64,000 nt of DNA from Eubacterium ruminantium (GCF_900167085.1 NZ_FUXA01000003.1:124001-188000), one strand, 5' to 3'. Shown: positions 16,846 to 26,442, counted from the first letter of the stretch. The notes: a model not told the origin generated them from the sequence alone. Made by a program: numbers and translations.

Positions 16846-19800
16846 TTATTCTCCGGATTCGCCCGAATCACCCGAATCACCTGAGTCTCCAGAATCATCA
16901 CCCGAGTCTCCAGAATCATCACCGCCATCACCAGGATTATCCGGTGGTGTCTGCTGCTGATCATTAGGCTGTGGGTCAGGTTCCGGCTGTGGCTGAGGTT
17001 GCGGCTGTGGCTGAGGATCCTGATTTATCTTTTCAAATACAGCGTTAATCGTCTGTCCTCTATCGACGTTGTTAATAGCCCACTGAGTAACAGGTCCTAC
17101 GCTCTGACCATTGACGGTTACATCCTTAATGATGTATCCATCGTGTGGCTTGATAAATACAGTTACACTTGAATTCATAGGTACCGAAGTGGTTCCTGAA
17201 ATCTCACCGCCTTCAGTTGCCGATGTTTTGATAACCGGACGTCCCTCTTCATCCAGGCCAAGCTCTTCCTTAGATTTATGTTTGTCACATGATGAACTGA
17301 AGATTGATTCATCATATTCAAAGTCAGCATCATGTATAGTTTTCTTTCCGGTCTTTCTGTCTGTTGTTACTGCATATTCTTTTGCATCCGGACACATATC
17401 TGTTGCAATCTTGTGAGTTTCCATACAGACTCTTATTGTTTCATGTCCCTCACAATAATTGCTAGGAAGGCTGTCTACAGCACCCCAGTCCGTATTGGTT
17501 GGACATCCACCCGAAGGGAGATCTCCGGATAATTTACATACAGTTACCTGTGTGAGTCCCTCAGGCTGTTCCATGATAAGTCTATCAGGATCCCAATGCT
17601 GATGCTCACAAATCTTATCCATTACATCACGCCATATACGCTTATGATCTGTACGATCACCAAGTCTTGTCTGTGTTTCATATCCATACCAAACTGAAGC
17701 TGTATAATATGGTGACATACCACAGAACCAAAGGTCATATGTGCTTGATGTAGTACCTGTCTTACCAGCTCTATCGAAATCATTTCTAGGAATGGCAGCA
17801 TCACCTGTACCTTCCCATGAAATAACGTCTCTCATACAGTCAATAAGCATCCATGCTGTAGTAGGTTTTATAACTCTACGTGCACGAGTTTCATCATCAT
17901 TAGAATGATCGATGATCAGATTACCGTCATGGTCATATACCTTAGAATAGAATACAGGCTTTCTGTATATACCACCATTTGCTATGGTTGCATATGCTGC
18001 TGTAATCTCAAGGTTTGTTACACCGTATGTAAGTCCACCAAGTGCAAGTGACTGAGTAATATCGGTTGCACCGTTCTCATTTTCTCTTATAAGAGTTGTA
18101 AATCCAAGTTTTTCACAATAATCAAAAGCAACTTCAGGTGTGACAAGTGTTATTGTCTTAACAGCGATAACGTTCATGGAATCTCTGATACCATCTCTGA
18201 TAGATCCCGAACCATGATAACCACCATACCAGTTATTTACGATACCACTTCCGTCTGCGAACTCATAAGGTTCATCCTTCTGAGTAAATGCAAGGTTTCC
18301 GCCTGTATCAAGGTATGGAAGGAATGATGCAATAACTTTAAATGTAGAACCCGGCTGTCTAACACCCTGAGTAGCAAGGTTTCCTGTAAGATTACCCTTT
18401 TTCTCGCTTCTTCCGTTGGCAATTGCAACAACATAACCTGTATGCTGATCAATTATAACCATGGTTGCTGTTGGCTGAGGAGTAACCTCAAAGTTTTCCG
18501 AATCAAATTTATATCCGGTTTTCTCTATCATTGCTTCTTTATATCTTTCAGCAGCTTCTCTAGCTGTATCCGGACTGCTGTAGATATTGTTGTATGTAGG
18601 ATCTCCGGTAAGCTCTGAATAATATGAAATAAAGCTTCCTTTACCATAATAGAATCTCTCACCGACACTATTTACGAGTGTAAGATCGTAATCGAGAGCA
18701 ACTGTTGAATCGTCAGGATAATAATCCGGATCTCTTACAGTTTCTTCGCAAATCTTCTGAACAGCAGGATCCTGAGTAGAGATTATCTTATAACCTCCTG
18801 TATATGCCTCATCATAAGCCTCATCCTCAGTCATACCATACATTTCTTCAAATTCTGCAGCGAGCTCTCTTAAAATCTCATCTTCAAAATATGTATTCCA
18901 ATGTTCTGCTTCTTTTCTGATATTCTGTGCTTCTTTAATTCTGTCATAAACATTGTCTGCAAGACATGCATCATATTCTGCCTGATCTATATAATCAAGT
19001 TCAAGCATCTTCTTGAGAACCAATTTACGTCTTTTGGCATTGTCTTCAGGATTATAGTTAGGATCGTAAGCGTAAGGATTCTGTGTAATACCTGCAATAA
19101 CAGAAGCTTCTGAAACAGTAAGCTCACTTACCTTCTTGCCGAAATATGTTTCTGATGCGGCCTCAACTCCGTTTACACCACTTCCAAGATAAATAGTATT
19201 AAGATAATACTCTAATATCTGCTCTTTTGTATATTTCTTCTCAAGTTCTATTGCAAGAGACTGTTCCCAAATCTTTCTTTCGAACTTTTCAAGGAAGGAT
19301 GTTTCATCCATACCAACATTAAATACGGCATTCTTTATAAGCTGCTGTGTTATAGTACTGGCACCCTGGTCAAAGTTTCTTGTTGTTATACCTCTGATCG
19401 CAGCACGCATGATTCCTCGTATATCGATACCATTATGCTGCCAATATCTTTCATCCTCGATGGCAACAAATGCATTACGTACTGATTCAGGAATATCATC
19501 ATAGTATACATATACTCTGTCTGAGTTTACCTTCGAAATGGACTTCGAAACCGTTCCATCCTCATAATAAATTGTACTCTTAAATCCTTTTGGTTTAATA
19601 CTGATTCCATTGATATCCGGAGCGTTGTCAAGAATACCTTTCATCATTCCGAATCCTGCACCGGCAGCAACCACTACTAAGAATACAAATCCTGCCAATA
19701 CAAATTTAAATAGCGAAATGAAAACTTTCCTTGAATATCTTTGAGATTTTGATACAAGCCTTTCTTTTATTACCTCGGCCCCGTGTTTACTGTAAATCAC
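16846..19800 (-). CDS. ponA: Class A penicillin-binding protein (glycosyltransferase/transpeptidase)
   Basis: 984 residues. It polymerises and cross-links peptidoglycan outside the membrane. There is one N-terminal anchor helix (about 28-55), then a family 51 transglycosylase domain with AIEDERYWQHNG (catalytic Glu near 93) and QGASTITQQL. The transpeptidase domain has STFK (Ser near 484), SMN (about 541) and KTGTT (about 681). After it come an InlB-repeat-like beta domain (GYIIKDVTVNGQSVG), a PQ/QP repeat and a tail of GDSGD repeats. The start is GTG at 19800, well placed behind AGGAGG. The promoter lies at 19887-19915, with a 40-bp repeat block upstream of it. Confidence 0.94.
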   Translation of the reverse strand: MIYSKHGAEVIKERLVSKSQRYSRKVFISLFKFVLAGFVFLVVVAAGAGFGMMKGILDNAPDINGISIKPKGFKSTIYYEDGTVSKSISKVNSDRVYVYYDDIPESVRNAFVAIEDERYWQHNGIDIRGIMRAAIRGITTRNFDQGASTITQQLIKNAVFNVGMDETSFLEKFERKIWEQSLAIELEKKYTKEQILEYYLNTIYLGSGVNGVEAASETYFGKKVSELTVSEASVIAGITQNPYAYDPNYNPEDNAKRRKLVLKKMLELDYIDQAEYDACLADNVYDRIKEAQNIRKEAEHWNTYFEDEILRELAAEFEEMYGMTEDEAYDEAYTGGYKIISTQDPAVQKICEETVRDPDYYPDDSTVALDYDLTLVNSVGERFYYGKGSFISYYSELTGDPTYNNIYSSPDTAREAAERYKEAMIEKTGYKFDSENFEVTPQPTATMVIIDQHTGYVVAIANGRSEKKGNLTGNLATQGVRQPGSTFKVIASFLPYLDTGGNLAFTQKDEPYEFADGSGIVNNWYGGYHGSGSIRDGIRDSMNVIAVKTITLVTPEVAFDYCEKLGFTTLIRENENGATDITQSLALGGLTYGVTNLEITAAYATIANGGIYRKPVFYSKVYDHDGNLIIDHSNDDETRARRVIKPTTAWMLIDCMRDVISWEGTGDAAIPRNDFDRAGKTGTTSSTYDLWFCGMSPYYTASVWYGYETQTRLGDRTDHKRIWRDVMDKICEHQHWDPDRLIMEQPEGLTQVTVCKLSGDLPSGGCPTNTDWGAVDSLPSNYCEGHETIRVCMETHKIATDMCPDAKEYAVTTDRKTGKKTIHDADFEYDESIFSSSCDKHKSKEELGLDEEGRPVIKTSATEGGEISGTTSVPMNSSVTVFIKPHDGYIIKDVTVNGQSVGPVTQWAINNVDRGQTINAVFEKINQDPQPQPQPQPQPEPDPQPNDQQQTPPDNPGDGGDDSGDSGDDSGDSGDSGDSGESGE

Positions 19801-19813
19801 TTTTTTTCCTCCT

Positions 19814-19846
19814 GATCAACAACCAATTCCATAATCGGTTGATAGT
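19814..19846 (-). promoter_or_regulatory. Leader hairpin abutting the ponA ribosome site
   Basis: On the minus strand ATCAACCGATT pairs imperfectly (3-base bulge) with AATTGGTTGTTGAT. The hairpin ends at the first base of the AGGAGG region used by the GTG start at 19800. It could tune translation; this is inference from position only. Confidence 0.4.
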
Positions 19847-19886
19847 ATGCTTGTTCTAGTAATCACATTTTTTTACATACAGAGCG

Positions 19887-19915
19887 ATTATAACAAAATC
19901 AATTATTTTTTACAA
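19887..19915 (-). promoter_or_regulatory. Sigma-A promoter of ponA
   Basis: Minus strand -35 TTGTAA (19910-19915), 17-base spacer and -10 TATAAT (19887-19892). The leader to the GTG start is about 80 bases. Confidence 0.75.
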
Positions 19916-19980
19916 GCACGAAGTCCCGGAGGAATATTCATTCATCCGAGAGAGTATTTGATCATTCATTTACTCATAGT

Positions 19981-20220
19981 TGCATAATTTTGATTATATT
20001 GTGAATTGTTGATTATTTATTTTTCCGTGTAGTTCTATTAATATTGTTGAATTGTTAATTATTAATCATGTAGTTTCGATCATGTTGTGAATAGTCGACT
20101 ATAATTCATATAGTTCCGATCACATTGTAAATTGTTGCCTATAATTCATGTAATTCCGATCACATTATGAATCGAAAATCATTAATCATGTAGTCCCGAT
20201 CATGTTGTGAACTGTCGGTT
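19981..20220. repeat. Degenerate 40-bp tandem repeat, about six copies
   Basis: From 20061 to 20220 four units of exactly 40 bases stand head to tail (starts 20061, 20101, 20141, 20181). Each follows the pattern ATWATTCATGTAGTTCCGAT, then CAYRTTGTGAA and a variable end. Two more diverged copies precede them from about 19981. There are no unique spacers, so it is not a CRISPR. The block fills most of the 551-base gap between clpB and ponA, upstream of the ponA promoter. I see no gene in this gap. Confidence 0.85.
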
Positions 20221-20310
20221 TTATTTGTCACACATTCAATGTATCTACTACCTATTATACAACAATTCGATAATATATAAAACCACCGTTAACATAATAT
20301 TATTGTAACA

Positions 20311-20340
20311 AAATCGCCACTTAGTAACAAGTGGCGATTT
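20311..20340 (-). terminator. Terminator of clpB
   Basis: Perfect 12-bp stem AAATCGCCACTT/AAGTGGCGATTT (20311-20322 and 20329-20340) with a 6-base loop, 12 bases past the clpB stop. The T-run on the minus strand is TTTTG. Confidence 0.85.
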
Positions 20341-20351
20341 AATAAAGATTA

Positions 20352-22937
20352 CTATTTGATTATATTAAGTTTTCCGTCAGTTTCATCTATAAGCAAATGC
20401 TGTCCAAGACTTATATTTCCTGCAAGTATATATCTTGCTATCAGAGTTTCCACATTCTTCTGCAGATATCTCTTTAACGGTCTAGCACCATAAATCGGAT
20501 CATATCCTCCTTCAATGATAAGGTCTTTTGCCTTATCTGTAAGTCCTATGGTTATCTCCTTATCCTCTACTCTCTTATTAAGATCTTTAACGAGAAGATC
20601 AATGATATTCTTGATGTTTTCCTTTGAAAGCGGCTTGAACATTATTATCTCATCAAGACGATTTAAGAATTCCGGTCTAAAATGCATTTTCAGGAGGTTA
20701 TTAACCTGTTCCGAAGCATCCGGTTTGATATTTCCATCATCATCAATGCCCTCAAGAAGGAATTCGGAACCGATATTTGATGTCATTATAAGTATTGTAT
20801 TCTTAAAGTCTACTGTCTTACCCTTAGAGTCCGTGATTCGTCCATCATCAAGTATCTGAAGCATTATGTTAAATACATCAGGATGAGCCTTCTCCACCTC
20901 ATCAAAGAGCACTACAGAATATGGTTTTCTTCTTACAGCTTCAGTAAGCTGACCGCCTTCATCATAGCCAACATATCCGGGAGGCGCTCCAATAAGTCTG
21001 GCCACGCTGTGCTTCTCCATATATTCACTCATATCAATTCGGACTATACTTGCTTCATTATCAAATAATGCCTCTGCAAGAGTCTTTGCAAGCTCTGTCT
21101 TACCAACACCTGTAGGACCAAGAAAAAGGAATGAACCAATAGGCTTTGTCGGATCCTTGATTCCCGCTTTTGAGCGGATGATTGCATCACTTACAAGCTC
21201 AACCGCTGTATCCTGACCTACAACTCTCTTGGTCAGTTGCTCAGCGAGGTGCAGAGTTTTATTTCTTTCTGTCTCTGTAAGTTTTGCAACAGGGATACCG
21301 GTCCATTTTGAAATGATCTTTGCTATCTCATCTTCTGTTACGGTTTCATGGATCAGCTGTCTATCTTTATCATTTACCTTATCTTCAAGCTCTTCTAATT
21401 CTTTCTGGAGCTGTGGGAGCTTACCATACTGAAGTTCCGCAGCCTTATTCAGATCATATTTTCTCTGAGCGATTTCTATATCATCTTTGACTTTCTCTAT
21501 CTCGGAACGTATTGCTCTAACCTTATCAACCTCGGCTCTTTCATTATCCCAGGTTGCTTTCATTCCCTTTTCCTGTTCTTTTAATTCAGCAAGTTCTTCC
21601 TCAAGATTCTTTAATCTTTCGTGACTGAGATTATCTTCTTCTTTTTTCAACGCTTCCTTTTCAATCTCAAGCTGCATCACTCGTCTTGATATTTCATCAA
21701 GTTCTGCCGGCATGGAATTAAGCTCGGTTTTAATCATGGCACAGGCTTCATCAACCAAGTCGATTGCCTTATCAGGTAGAAATCTGTCTGTGATATATCT
21801 GTTGGATAAAACCGCTGCAGAGCAAAGTGCACCATCAGAAATCTTTACACCATGATATACTTCATATCTATTTTTAATTCCTCGAAGAATAGAAACCGTA
21901 TCCTCAACGGTAGGCTCAGAAACCATAACAGGTTGGAAACGTCTTTCAAGAGCTTTATCTTTCTCAATGTATTTTCTGTATTCATCTATTGTAGTAGCAC
22001 CTATACAGTGAAGTTCGCCTCTTGCAAGAAGTGGCTTGAGCATATTTCCTGCATCAAGTGAACCATCGGTTTTTCCTGCACCTACAATAGTATGAATCTC
22101 GTCGATAAACATTATTATCTGTCCATCGCTCTTCTTCACCTCGTCAAGAACTGCTTTGAGCCTTTCCTCAAATTCACCACGATACTTGGCACCTGCAATA
22201 AGAGCCCCCATATCAAGAGCAAATATTTCCTTATCCATAAGTGAATCCGGAACATCGCCTTTAACGATTCTCTGAGCAAGTCCTTCAATGGCTGCGGTTT
22301 TACCAACACCGGGCTCACCAATAAGTACCGGATTATTCTTAGTCTTTCGTGAAAGAATACGTATAATATTTCTTATCTCATTATCTCGGCCAATGACAGG
22401 ATCAAGTTTTTGTTCTCTCGCTCTTTCCACCAGATTGTATCCATACTTCTCCAGTGCATCATAAGTATCTTCCGGATTGTCGGAATCAACCTTTTTATTT
22501 TTTCTTACATCAGCAAGAGCGCCTAAAAATGCATCCTTTTTAATATTATATTTCTTGAAAATATTCTTTACATTATCGCTAGGAGAATCAAGAAGTCCAA
22601 GGAAAAGATGCTCAACAGAAATGTAAGCATCGCCCATCTTCTTAGCCTCATCCTCAGCTTTCATAACAACTCTTCCTGCGTCGCTTCCCATATAAAAATC
22701 AGAATTCGATCCGCCCACCTTAGGAAGAGACCTAATAACACTTTCCGCATCAGCTGTAATAGCATCTGTATCTATATTCATCTTTTTAAGAAGCTTTACT
22801 ATAAGGCTATCCTCTATTAAAAAAAGACTATACAGAATATGTTCTGCCTTTATTTCCTGATTTCCAAAATTCATTGCCAGCTTCTGACAACTTTCAAGTG
22901 CTTCCAATGATTTCTTTGTGAATTTTTCTGCATTCAT
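20352..22937 (-). CDS. clpB: ATP-dependent disaggregase ClpB
   Basis: 861 residues, a Hsp104-class AAA+ chaperone that extracts proteins from aggregates with DnaK. It begins [14 protein letters not shown] with the Clp N domain (two repeats, about 1-145). The first AAA module has GEPGVGKTA, a long coiled-coil middle domain lies at about 395-520 (rich in Glu/Lys, the feature that separates ClpB from ClpC), and the second AAA module has GPTGVGKTE. The length is normal. It is controlled by a consensus promoter followed at once by a perfect CIRCE operator, so HrcA repression and heat induction are expected. Confidence 0.97.
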   Translation of the reverse strand: MNAEKFTKKSLEALESCQKLAMNFGNQEIKAEHILYSLFLIEDSLIVKLLKKMNIDTDAITADAESVIRSLPKVGGSNSDFYMGSDAGRVVMKAEDEAKKMGDAYISVEHLFLGLLDSPSDNVKNIFKKYNIKKDAFLGALADVRKNKKVDSDNPEDTYDALEKYGYNLVERAREQKLDPVIGRDNEIRNIIRILSRKTKNNPVLIGEPGVGKTAAIEGLAQRIVKGDVPDSLMDKEIFALDMGALIAGAKYRGEFEERLKAVLDEVKKSDGQIIMFIDEIHTIVGAGKTDGSLDAGNMLKPLLARGELHCIGATTIDEYRKYIEKDKALERRFQPVMVSEPTVEDTVSILRGIKNRYEVYHGVKISDGALCSAAVLSNRYITDRFLPDKAIDLVDEACAMIKTELNSMPAELDEISRRVMQLEIEKEALKKEEDNLSHERLKNLEEELAELKEQEKGMKATWDNERAEVDKVRAIRSEIEKVKDDIEIAQRKYDLNKAAELQYGKLPQLQKELEELEDKVNDKDRQLIHETVTEDEIAKIISKWTGIPVAKLTETERNKTLHLAEQLTKRVVGQDTAVELVSDAIIRSKAGIKDPTKPIGSFLFLGPTGVGKTELAKTLAEALFDNEASIVRIDMSEYMEKHSVARLIGAPPGYVGYDEGGQLTEAVRRKPYSVVLFDEVEKAHPDVFNIMLQILDDGRITDSKGKTVDFKNTILIMTSNIGSEFLLEGIDDDGNIKPDASEQVNNLLKMHFRPEFLNRLDEIIMFKPLSKENIKNIIDLLVKDLNKRVEDKEITIGLTDKAKDLIIEGGYDPIYGARPLKRYLQKNVETLIARYILAGNISLGQHLLIDETDGKLNIIK

Positions 22938-23161
22938 ATACCATTACCGATCCAATCAGCTAAAATTGGACTTTCCCCTTTCCCCCTGTAACGGGTTGTT
23001 AATTACATATTTTAGTTTGAAAATTTTTACAATATTTTTGTGAATAAAACTGCTGCTTCATTTTGAACAACCTTGCATTGTACATTTGCATAATCTGATT
23101 ATTCCGTTTAAACCCGTTGTTTTTCTTGTTTTACAACGTTTTTTCTAAATATAGTTTTTTG
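22938..23161 (-). promoter_or_regulatory. Long structured leader of clpB mRNA
   Basis: About 225 bases of leader separate CIRCE from the ATG. Visible pairings: AACGGGTT (minus-strand copy of 23111-23118) with AACCCGTT (copy of 22990-22997), and the competing stem CGTTGT/ACAACG (23115-23120 with 23133-23138). Close to the start AAGGGGAAAG (22971-22980) is followed by the hairpin TCCAAT/ATTGGA (22951-22956/22965-22970) and only then the ATG, so the usual Shine-Dalgarno spacing is missing. No ORF is supported here. Function is inference. Confidence 0.5.
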
Positions 23162-23188
23162 TTAGCACTCGCATCACTTGAGTGCTAA
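23162..23188 (-). promoter_or_regulatory. CIRCE operator (HrcA binding site)
   Basis: TTAGCACTC, nine bases, GAGTGCTAA (23162-23170 and 23180-23188): an exact match to the CIRCE consensus. It begins 7 bases past the -10 box of the clpB promoter, where bound HrcA would block initiation. The hrcA gene itself is not in the window. Confidence 0.97.
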
Positions 23189-23195
23189 CAATTAT

Positions 23196-23224
23196 GTTAT
23201 ACACCCATTTTTATAGATAGTCAA
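23196..23224 (-). promoter_or_regulatory. Sigma-A promoter of clpB
   Basis: Minus strand -35 TTGACT (23219-23224), 17-base spacer, -10 TATAAC (23196-23201), directly followed by CIRCE. Confidence 0.88.
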
Positions 23225-23437
23225 TATGCTAAATAGACAATATTTTCAGATATTAACACTACCATCTTCTGCCTATACTCTACGTGAACTCTGCCTTTGC
23301 GTCCCCTTTATTGTGGCCCAAATTCTCTACAGCAAGATTATTTTCCAACAAAAAATAGTTGAAAAATCGTAATTAATTTTACCTAAACAACCATCAAATT
23401 CTATACTTTGTATGTATAACCCCTCGATTGATTCCCC

Positions 23438-23466
23438 TTGTTATAGACCTCTCTTTGTATTACAAT
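23438..23466 (+). promoter_or_regulatory. Promoter of the AraC-family gene
   Basis: Plus strand TTGTTA (23438-23443), 17 bases, TACAAT (23461-23466), about 22 bases before the ATG at 23489. The leader would be very short but includes AAAAGGAG. Between this promoter and the divergent clpB promoter (23225-23437) I see no further gene. Confidence 0.65.
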
Positions 23467-23488
23467 AATCATAAGAAAAGGAGTTTTT

Positions 23489-24436
23489 ATGAAGATATCG
23501 GATAATCATTCTACAACTGAATCTTATAGCACTCCTATCAGGTACCGTCAGCCTACATCTGATTACAGCGGACGTGTCCTGAGAGAGAATATCGAGGATG
23601 TATCCTTCTCCTCTGAATCAAATGTCCGCATTTGGTATAACACGCAGGACGAAGGCTATTCTCTTCATGCCCATGACTCATTGGAAATAATCATTTGCGT
23701 TCGCGAAAATTATGAAATTCACGTCAATAAGCAAGTTTATAATATGACTAACGGCGATATACTCATCATTCCACCAAATACACTTCATGAGTACATAAAT
23801 GATCATAGCGGAATTCGTTTTATTTATCTTATCCGTGTTTCAGAACTTTTCGAAATGAATGATTATAACCTTATCGAGCAGCAATTTTTCAACGGCCTGC
23901 TTATTAACAGAGCTAATTATCCTGTTATTTATGATAAGGTTCATTCCATTCTTATGGATATGCAGGAAACATATTTCTCTCAAAATGCTTTCTGGGAATA
24001 TCGCATATTTGCAAAGCTTTATGAAATGTTTGCCATAGTTGCAGACAGACTTCATAAAGACAGCCCTACTCCTGTTGTTCCTGAACAGGGAGGTTATGAC
24101 ACTATTCAAAAACTAATTAGTTTTATAGATAATAATTATGCTTCTGACATGAAGATAAATGAAGCTGCAGCCATCACCGGTTTTTCTAAATATCACTTCC
24201 TACGTCTTTTCACAAAATATACCGGATATACATTCCATGAATATGTTATGTTGAAACGTATACAGGCTTCAGAAAACCTTCTTTCAACAAATGCATCAAT
24301 TACTGATGTTGCTTATTCAACAGGTTTCCAGTCATCTTCATCATTCAGCAGAGCATTCAAAAAACTTACAGGAAAAACACCGCGCGAGTATAAAAAACTG
24401 ATAATATCAGAAAATATCGAAGAGCATGATACTTAA
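23489..24436 (+). CDS. AraC-family transcriptional regulator (cupin sensor)
   Basis: 315 residues. Residues about 55-140 form a cupin-type sugar-sensing fold (HAHDSLEIIICV, GDILIIPPNTLHEY). Residues about 205-305 carry the two helix-turn-helix motifs of AraC/XylS proteins (INEAAAITGFSKYHFLRLF and VAYSTGFQSSSSFSRAFKKLTGKTP, the latter the family signature). It stands alone on the plus strand, divergent from clpB, and ends convergent with the YesL-region genes. The target is unknown; the nearest sugar genes are the xylan locus, but no link is seen. Confidence 0.9.
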   Translation: MKISDNHSTTESYSTPIRYRQPTSDYSGRVLRENIEDVSFSSESNVRIWYNTQDEGYSLHAHDSLEIIICVRENYEIHVNKQVYNMTNGDILIIPPNTLHEYINDHSGIRFIYLIRVSELFEMNDYNLIEQQFFNGLLINRANYPVIYDKVHSILMDMQETYFSQNAFWEYRIFAKLYEMFAIVADRLHKDSPTPVVPEQGGYDTIQKLISFIDNNYASDMKINEAAAITGFSKYHFLRLFTKYTGYTFHEYVMLKRIQASENLLSTNASITDVAYSTGFQSSSSFSRAFKKLTGKTPREYKKLIISENIEEHDT

Positions 24437-24490
24437 TTCTTTTCTTAAACTTCTTCAAAAACGTACATTAAATAGAACCTATATAGAAAT

Positions 24491-24534
24491 AAAAAAAGGA
24501 AGTAAAATGAATTATTCAAATTACTTCCTTTTTT
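24491..24534. terminator. Bidirectional terminator
   Basis: A-run plus GGAAGTAA (24492-24504) pairs with TTACTTCC plus T-run (24521-24534). With T-runs on both strands it can serve the AraC gene (plus) and the gene ending at 24618 (minus). Between 24535 and 24617 only AT-rich sequence is present, with several loose copies of TCAATTGATAC. Confidence 0.85.
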
Positions 24535-24617
24535 ACCGACAAACATTTCACTACAATTAATTTAATTGATACAAACGCAATAAATTCAATTGTTACATTT
24601 TATTCAAGGGATACAAT

Positions 24618-25277
24618 TTACTCAATTGATAATATATACTCGAGTACTTTAAGTCCCTTTTTCTGATCTGTGGTCATATTTGTAAACACAAAATAAACTT
24701 TTGTATTTTCACCGATATGTTTCTTTACAAATGGAATGTTACTGATATCAACAGCAACATCATGTTCTACACCATTTTTATCGGATACATTTCTTACTTT
24801 AAGTTTATATGAATCCACAAGGCTATTTGCCTCTGAATCTGTAACCGTAGTTATTACATCATAAGTTACAAGCTTATTAAGTCCATATTCACTTACGATA
24901 GCATAATCATACTCGCCTGCGTAAAACTGTGTTCTTGTTACTTCATCAATAGTTGGCTCATCATCACTATAATAATTATCAGTACTTATCGAACCATCCT
25001 TCTTGCTGTTAAAATTCGATTTAACACCTTTGGAAAGTGCTTTCTCACCTTCCTTATCCATAGGAAGATCTATAACAATTCCCGAAACGCAATTTCCTCT
25101 ATTTGCAAAAACAACATCTTTAAGGAAAAAGATTGCAGCGATAAGTGCAGCAACAGTGAGAATTACAGGCCACATGTAATAATCTTTGAAATAACCGAGT
25201 TTCTCTTTGCGAGACATCTCACTGATCTTTACTTTTTCTTTTGCTATATGCTCAGATAAAGATTCACCTTGAATCAT
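24618..25277 (-). CDS. Single-pass membrane protein of unknown function
   Basis: 219 residues. A cytoplasmic head with SRKEKLGYFKDYYMWP is followed by one helix at about 35-58 and an extracellular domain of about 160 residues. This domain has the feel of a lipid- or ligand-binding alpha/beta fold (GIVIDLPMDKEGEKAL, DYAIVSEYGLNKLV). The KEKxxYFxDYYxW head recurs in Lachnospiraceae membrane proteins found next to YesL, but I know no function. It starts 11 bases after the yesL stop and is surely co-transcribed with it. Confidence 0.65.
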   Translation of the reverse strand: MIQGESLSEHIAKEKVKISEMSRKEKLGYFKDYYMWPVILTVAALIAAIFFLKDVVFANRGNCVSGIVIDLPMDKEGEKALSKGVKSNFNSKKDGSISTDNYYSDDEPTIDEVTRTQFYAGEYDYAIVSEYGLNKLVTYDVITTVTDSEANSLVDSYKLKVRNVSDKNGVEHDVAVDISNIPFVKKHIGENTKVYFVFTNMTTDQKKGLKVLEYILSIE

Positions 25278-25287
25278 ATTATATCAG

Positions 25288-26442
25288 TTACCTCTTCTTT
25301 CCTTTATTCTTGCCGCTGTTCTGCCCGTGATTTGTGCCATTTTTATTGTCAGCCTTTTCATTATTAACAGAATTTCCAATTACAGAATTAGCACTCTTAA
25401 TTCTCTCTGAAATACTCTTTTCTGCCGGCTTACTCTGAGTTCCTTTTTTAGCCGAACTCTGCTTATTTGACTTAACATTATTATTATCTTTATTATTTGC
25501 TTTATTACCAACTGTACTTTTAGTATTGTTGCCAGCTTCATTTTTATCAGCTGTATTATTTGCTATATTTTCGGAACTCTCGGATTTATTTGAATTGTCA
25601 TTTGACTTATTTTCTAATTTATCTTCAGACTTTTTGATTGCTTTTTCTTCTGAAATACTTTTAGAAACTGCAATTACTTTTGTTTTTGCTTCTTTTACAT
25701 CGGATTTTTTTTCATCAACTTCTTTCGTATCAGCATCTTCAGCATCATCTTCTGAATCTTCGTCTGAATCTTCTTTATCTTCGTCCAACTCATCATAGTA
25801 GAGTTCATCGTCATCTTCGTCACCGTAAGCATTAGCTCTTTCGACCTGCTTAAATTTCTTAACGAAGAACATACTGTTAAGATGAAGCATTATAACACTT
25901 GCAAAAAGCATTATGAGCCAGCCCCATTTAAGGTAATATTTTGCTATTACTATAGGTGCAACAATCATAATAATACCGATTAAAACTCTTAAAAAGTTTG
26001 CAAGTGCAAAAACAAATGAAGACTTTATAGCTTCAAAATTTGTAATCTGAAAACGAGCAACCATTGGAAATAATGAAAATATCGCCATAGCTGTCAATAC
26101 CGTAAGAACTCCGAGTGCATATTTCATTGCCGGTATAAATTTCACACCGGTATAAAGGATTAAATACCAATCCCATACAAAGAAAACTACAACCGGTAAC
26201 ATTATAAGTGTTAAAATTACACCCTGTTTAAAATTCTCCTTAAAAGACCGAAAATATGATTTTATAACTACAGGTTCTTCACCCCTCACCATCTTCATGG
26301 ATACATAATATTTTGCAATAAATGCCGGACCAATCGTCACAATTGGAATACAGCATATTAATGTTATTATCGTTAAAAAAACATAATCGGTTATTCTACT
26401 GATAGTTTCCATAAGAGGACTATCATAATCGAATATTCCCAT
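25288..26442 (-). CDS. yesL: YesL-family (DUF624) membrane protein with low-complexity tail
   Basis: 384 residues. The first ~205 match the YesL/DUF624 layout: FDYDSPLMETISRITDYV, then five to six helices with CCIPIVTIGPA and ARFQITNFEAIKSSF. YesL-type proteins sit in plant-polysaccharide loci next to YesM/YesN and LplB/LplC-like permeases; their role is unproven. The remaining ~175 residues are a highly charged, Asn/Lys/Ser/Glu-rich tail without predicted structure, far longer than in typical family members. GGAGGG precedes the ATG. Confidence 0.82.
   Translation of the reverse strand: MGIFDYDSPLMETISRITDYVFLTIITLICCIPIVTIGPAFIAKYYVSMKMVRGEEPVVIKSYFRSFKENFKQGVILTLIMLPVVVFFVWDWYLILYTGVKFIPAMKYALGVLTVLTAMAIFSLFPMVARFQITNFEAIKSSFVFALANFLRVLIGIIMIVAPIVIAKYYLKWGWLIMLFASVIMLHLNSMFFVKKFKQVERANAYGDEDDDELYYDELDEDKEDSDEDSEDDAEDADTKEVDEKKSDVKEAKTKVIAVSKSISEEKAIKKSEDKLENKSNDNSNKSESSENIANNTADKNEAGNNTKSTVGNKANNKDNNNVKSNKQSSAKKGTQSKPAEKSISERIKSANSVIGNSVNNEKADNKNGTNHGQNSGKNKGKKR

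Noticed and set aside
19981-20220. Possible CRISPR array
   Set aside because: The 40-base units are contiguous and similar throughout; there are no unique spacers between conserved repeats and no cas genes.
24535-24640. Repeats of TCAATTGATAC near the end of the 24618 gene
   Set aside because: Spacing is irregular (about 18-24 bases) and the region is very AT-rich; chance similarity is likely.
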